The notes beneath the pieces were generated by a model that saw nothing but the letters and a program-made list of their open reading frames with translations, had not been told where the DNA came from and did not search any database. From Alphaproteobacteria bacterium (GTDB lineage Bacteria; Pseudomonadota; Alphaproteobacteria; Caulobacterales; Hyphomonadaceae), in NCBI GenBank assembly GCA_016125405.1, contig WGLW01000017.1, positions 1 to 41,445 of the forward strand: 41,445 nt of DNA. Direction: 5' to 3'. Positions 39,622 through 41,445 of this stretch are shown here, piece by piece (position 1 is the first letter of the stretch; every line of letters begins with the position of its first letter). The position numbers and the translations under genes were made by a program.

Positions 39622-41169
39622 ATGAGCTGGAAGACCCATATCGAGGAATTGCGGGCGCGCGAGCGGCTGGCCGAGCAGATGGGCGGCGAGGAGCGCGTGG
39701 CGCGTCAGCGCAGCCAGAACAAGCTCACCGTGCGCGAACGCATCGCCTTTCTGGCCGACCCCGGCTCGTTCCACGAGGTGGGCAAGATCTCCGGCAAGGC
39801 GACCTACGGACCCGACGAGGAGATCGCGGAGTTCCTGCCGGCGACGATGGTGTTCGGACGCGCGACGCTGGACGGCCGGCCGGCGGTGATCCTGGGCGAC
39901 GACTTCACCGTGCGCGGCGGCGCGTCGGACGCCTCGATCGCCGGCAAGATGCTGATGGCCGAGCAGATGGCCAACGAGTACGGCATGCCGATCGTACGAA
40001 TGATCGATGGCACGGGCGGCGGCGGCTCGGTGAAGTCGCTGGAGACCAATCCGCGGACCTACATCCCGACGACGCCGGCGTGGGAATGGCTGGTCTCCAA
40101 CATGCAGCGCGCGCCGGTGGTGAGCCTTGCGCTTGGACCGTGCGCCGGGCTCGGCGCGGGCCGTGTGGCGGCGAGCCATTATTCGGTGATGGTCCGCGGG
40201 CTTTCGCAGGTCTTCGTCGCCGGCCCGCCGGTGGCGAAAGCGATCGGCGAGATCGTCGACAAGGAGGGACTGGGCGGCTGGGAGATCCAGGCGCGCAACG
40301 GCACGGTCGACGACGTGGTGAATTCGGAATCCGAAGCCTTCGAGCGGGCGCGGCGGTTCCTCTCCTACCTGCCGGCGAACTCCGACGAACTGCCGCCGCG
40401 CACGACGCCGAAGGACGACCCGAGGCGGCGCGAGGAGTTCCTTCTCGACATCGTGCCGAAGGACGGCAAGACGCCTTACAAGCCGCGGCGCATCATCGAG
40501 GCGGTGTTCGACAAGGGATCGTTCTTCGAGATCGGGGAATTGTGGGGCCGGCCGGTTGTGACGGGCTTCGCGCGGCTGGATGGCTATCCGGTGGCGGTGC
40601 TGGCGGGCGATCCGTTCTTCCTGGATGGCGCGTGGACGGCGGATGCATGCGACAAGGTCGTGCGGATTGTCGATCTGGCCGACACCTTCCACCTGCCGAT
40701 CATCCACCTGGTCGACTGCCCCGGCTTCGCCGTGGGAACACGCCACGAGAAGGCGGGCGTCACGCGCAAGGGCGTGCGGGCGATGGCGGCGGTCTATCAG
40801 GCCTCGACGCCGATCTGCCCGGTGGTGATCCGCAAGGCGTATGGTCTTGCCGGCTCGGCGATGTTCAATCCGACACGGACGCGCTGGCGCTATTGCTGGC
40901 CGTCGGGCGACTGGGGCAGCCTGCCGATGGCGGGCGGCATCGAGGCGGCCTACAAGCGCCAGCTTGAAGCGTCCGCCGATCCCGAGGCTGAGCTGAAGGC
41001 GCTCTACCGGAAGTTCGAGGCGATGCGCTCGCCCTTCCGCACGGCCGAGGCGTTCATCGCAGAAGAGATCATCGATCCGCGCGACACGCGCCCGCTGCTG
41101 GTCGATTTCGTTCACCACGCCTGGCGCATCCTGAAGACCGGCAAGCGGTCCTTCGGCATGCGGCCCTGA
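39622..41169 (+). CDS. Biotin-dependent acyl-CoA carboxylase, carboxyltransferase subunit
   Basis: This 515-residue protein has the two crotonase-like halves of the carboxyltransferase domain: KLTVRERIAFLADPGSFHEVG, GDDFTVRGGASDASIAGKM, LGPCAGLGAGRVAASHYSVM, and in the second half LVDCPGFAVGTRHEKAGVTR. Such subunits move CO2 from carboxybiotin to an acyl-CoA such as propionyl- or methylcrotonyl-CoA. The late region (AMFNPTRTRWRYCWPSGDWG) differs from the standard PccB motif, so the acyl substrate is uncertain. No biotin carboxylase gene is in the window. The ATG at 39622 has GGGAGG 10 bp upstream. Confidence 0.88.
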   Translation: MSWKTHIEELRARERLAEQMGGEERVARQRSQNKLTVRERIAFLADPGSFHEVGKISGKATYGPDEEIAEFLPATMVFGRATLDGRPAVILGDDFTVRGGASDASIAGKMLMAEQMANEYGMPIVRMIDGTGGGGSVKSLETNPRTYIPTTPAWEWLVSNMQRAPVVSLALGPCAGLGAGRVAASHYSVMVRGLSQVFVAGPPVAKAIGEIVDKEGLGGWEIQARNGTVDDVVNSESEAFERARRFLSYLPANSDELPPRTTPKDDPRRREEFLLDIVPKDGKTPYKPRRIIEAVFDKGSFFEIGELWGRPVVTGFARLDGYPVAVLAGDPFFLDGAWTADACDKVVRIVDLADTFHLPIIHLVDCPGFAVGTRHEKAGVTRKGVRAMAAVYQASTPICPVVIRKAYGLAGSAMFNPTRTRWRYCWPSGDWGSLPMAGGIEAAYKRQLEASADPEAELKALYRKFEAMRSPFRTAEAFIAEEIIDPRDTRPLLVDFVHHAWRILKTGKRSFGMRP

Positions 41170-41189
41170 TCGCACGCGCCGAAATCTCC

Positions 41190-41445
41190 ACGACGCGGGG
41201 TGCGCCTGGAGGGATGCTGTGGTCTCGCCCTCGATGTGGAGGGCCGGGGACGCGGGGAACCCACGTCGGGTTGTTAGTCCGGGTGCGCCGTTGCCGGCGC
41301 TTGATGGCGCGGATCGCCCCGCGTCCCCGCGGCCTGTTCTCGCCGGCCTCGCACAGGCCAGTCTTGTATGGGGAGGTCTTTCACTCCCCTGGCGTTGGAC
41401 GCCGGCGGCGTGCGGGCCGGGGCTGTTCGCCCCCGGTCCCCGGAA
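41190..41445. other. GC-rich structured intergenic region
   Basis: After the carboxyltransferase gene no protein frame is convincing. GGGGACGCGGGG (41246-41257) and CCCCGCGTCCCC (41317-41328) are perfect 12-bp inverted arms, 59 bp apart. Smaller hairpins follow, for example GGGAG/CTCCC near 41372-41388 and CCGGGG/CCCCGG near 41417-41435. This could be a structured RNA or a repeat family; I do not recognise a known class, and the region continues past the window edge. Confidence 0.5.

Noticed and set aside
39448-41175. Long minus-strand open frame opposite the carboxyltransferase gene
   Set aside because: It is a GC-skewed shadow of the plus-strand gene, with Arg/His-rich composition and no motifs, while the plus strand encodes a clear carboxyltransferase.

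Overview
The window looks like a GC-rich alphaproteobacterial chromosome. The clearest pointer is a CpdR-type single-domain response regulator (34671-35030), a cell-cycle proteolysis adaptor typical of Alphaproteobacteria. HisN, an N-formylglutamate amidohydrolase and RppH fit that assignment. A Caulobacterales/Hyphomonadaceae-like host is my guess from gene style only; the genus cannot be read from the sequence.

Layout. (1) 1-2475: the tail of rppH with a 15-bp tandem repeat at its stop codon, a secreted protein of unknown function, and an ArsR/SRPBCC/small-membrane-protein operon with a DUF1801 gene. (2) 2500-5094: a small mobile patch abutting the 3' end of tRNA-Arg(CCG). It holds a decayed ORF, the mobile mystery protein A/B pair (XRE regulator plus Fic-fold protein) behind three operator copies spaced exactly 33 bp, a DUF3800 gene cut by an IS3-type element, and an IS481-like end. 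(3) 5412-6374: a TraB/GumN lipoprotein. (4) 6411-29630: a large surface-glycan locus. It contains nucleotide-sugar enzymes (cytidylyltransferase, C-methyltransferase, SDR epimerase, class III aminotransferase, PIG-L deacetylase, RmlC-like epimerase, a 2OG-Fe(II)-type oxygenase and a DUF4910 protein), two polysaccharide pyruvyl transferases, three GT2 glycosyltransferases, a flippase, a GT-C membrane glycosyltransferase, an acyltransferase and two DUF4038 glycosidase-like secreted proteins. A nitrilase-family amidase gene is embedded in it. (5) 29640-34509: a second mobile patch abutting the 3' end of tRNA-Val(GAC). It contains a hipA C-terminal remnant, an IS3 transposase remnant, an intact class II Fic protein, hipB-hipA with four operators, and a serine-recombinase remnant running into the tRNA. 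(6) 34671-41169: housekeeping genes (cpdR, N-formylglutamate amidohydrolase, XRE regulator, hisN, TerB-like protein, alpha/beta hydrolase, SCP2 protein, acyl-CoA carboxylase carboxyltransferase), then a GC-rich intergenic region dense in inverted repeats.

How it works together (inference): region 4 would make, assemble, export and trim an unusual glycan with pyruvyl and acyl groups and a C-methylated or aminated sugar. Regions 2 and 5 are two independent Fic-containing toxin-antitoxin-like islands, each parked at a tRNA 3' end. In region 5 the Fic gene carries HipB-like half-operators in the same 31-bp register as the hipBA operators, suggesting HipB may control both toxins. That shared-operator Fic/HipBA arrangement is the most interesting candidate system here. 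The sugar cassette at 6411-15654 and a possible minus-strand small RNA at 36070-36400 come next.
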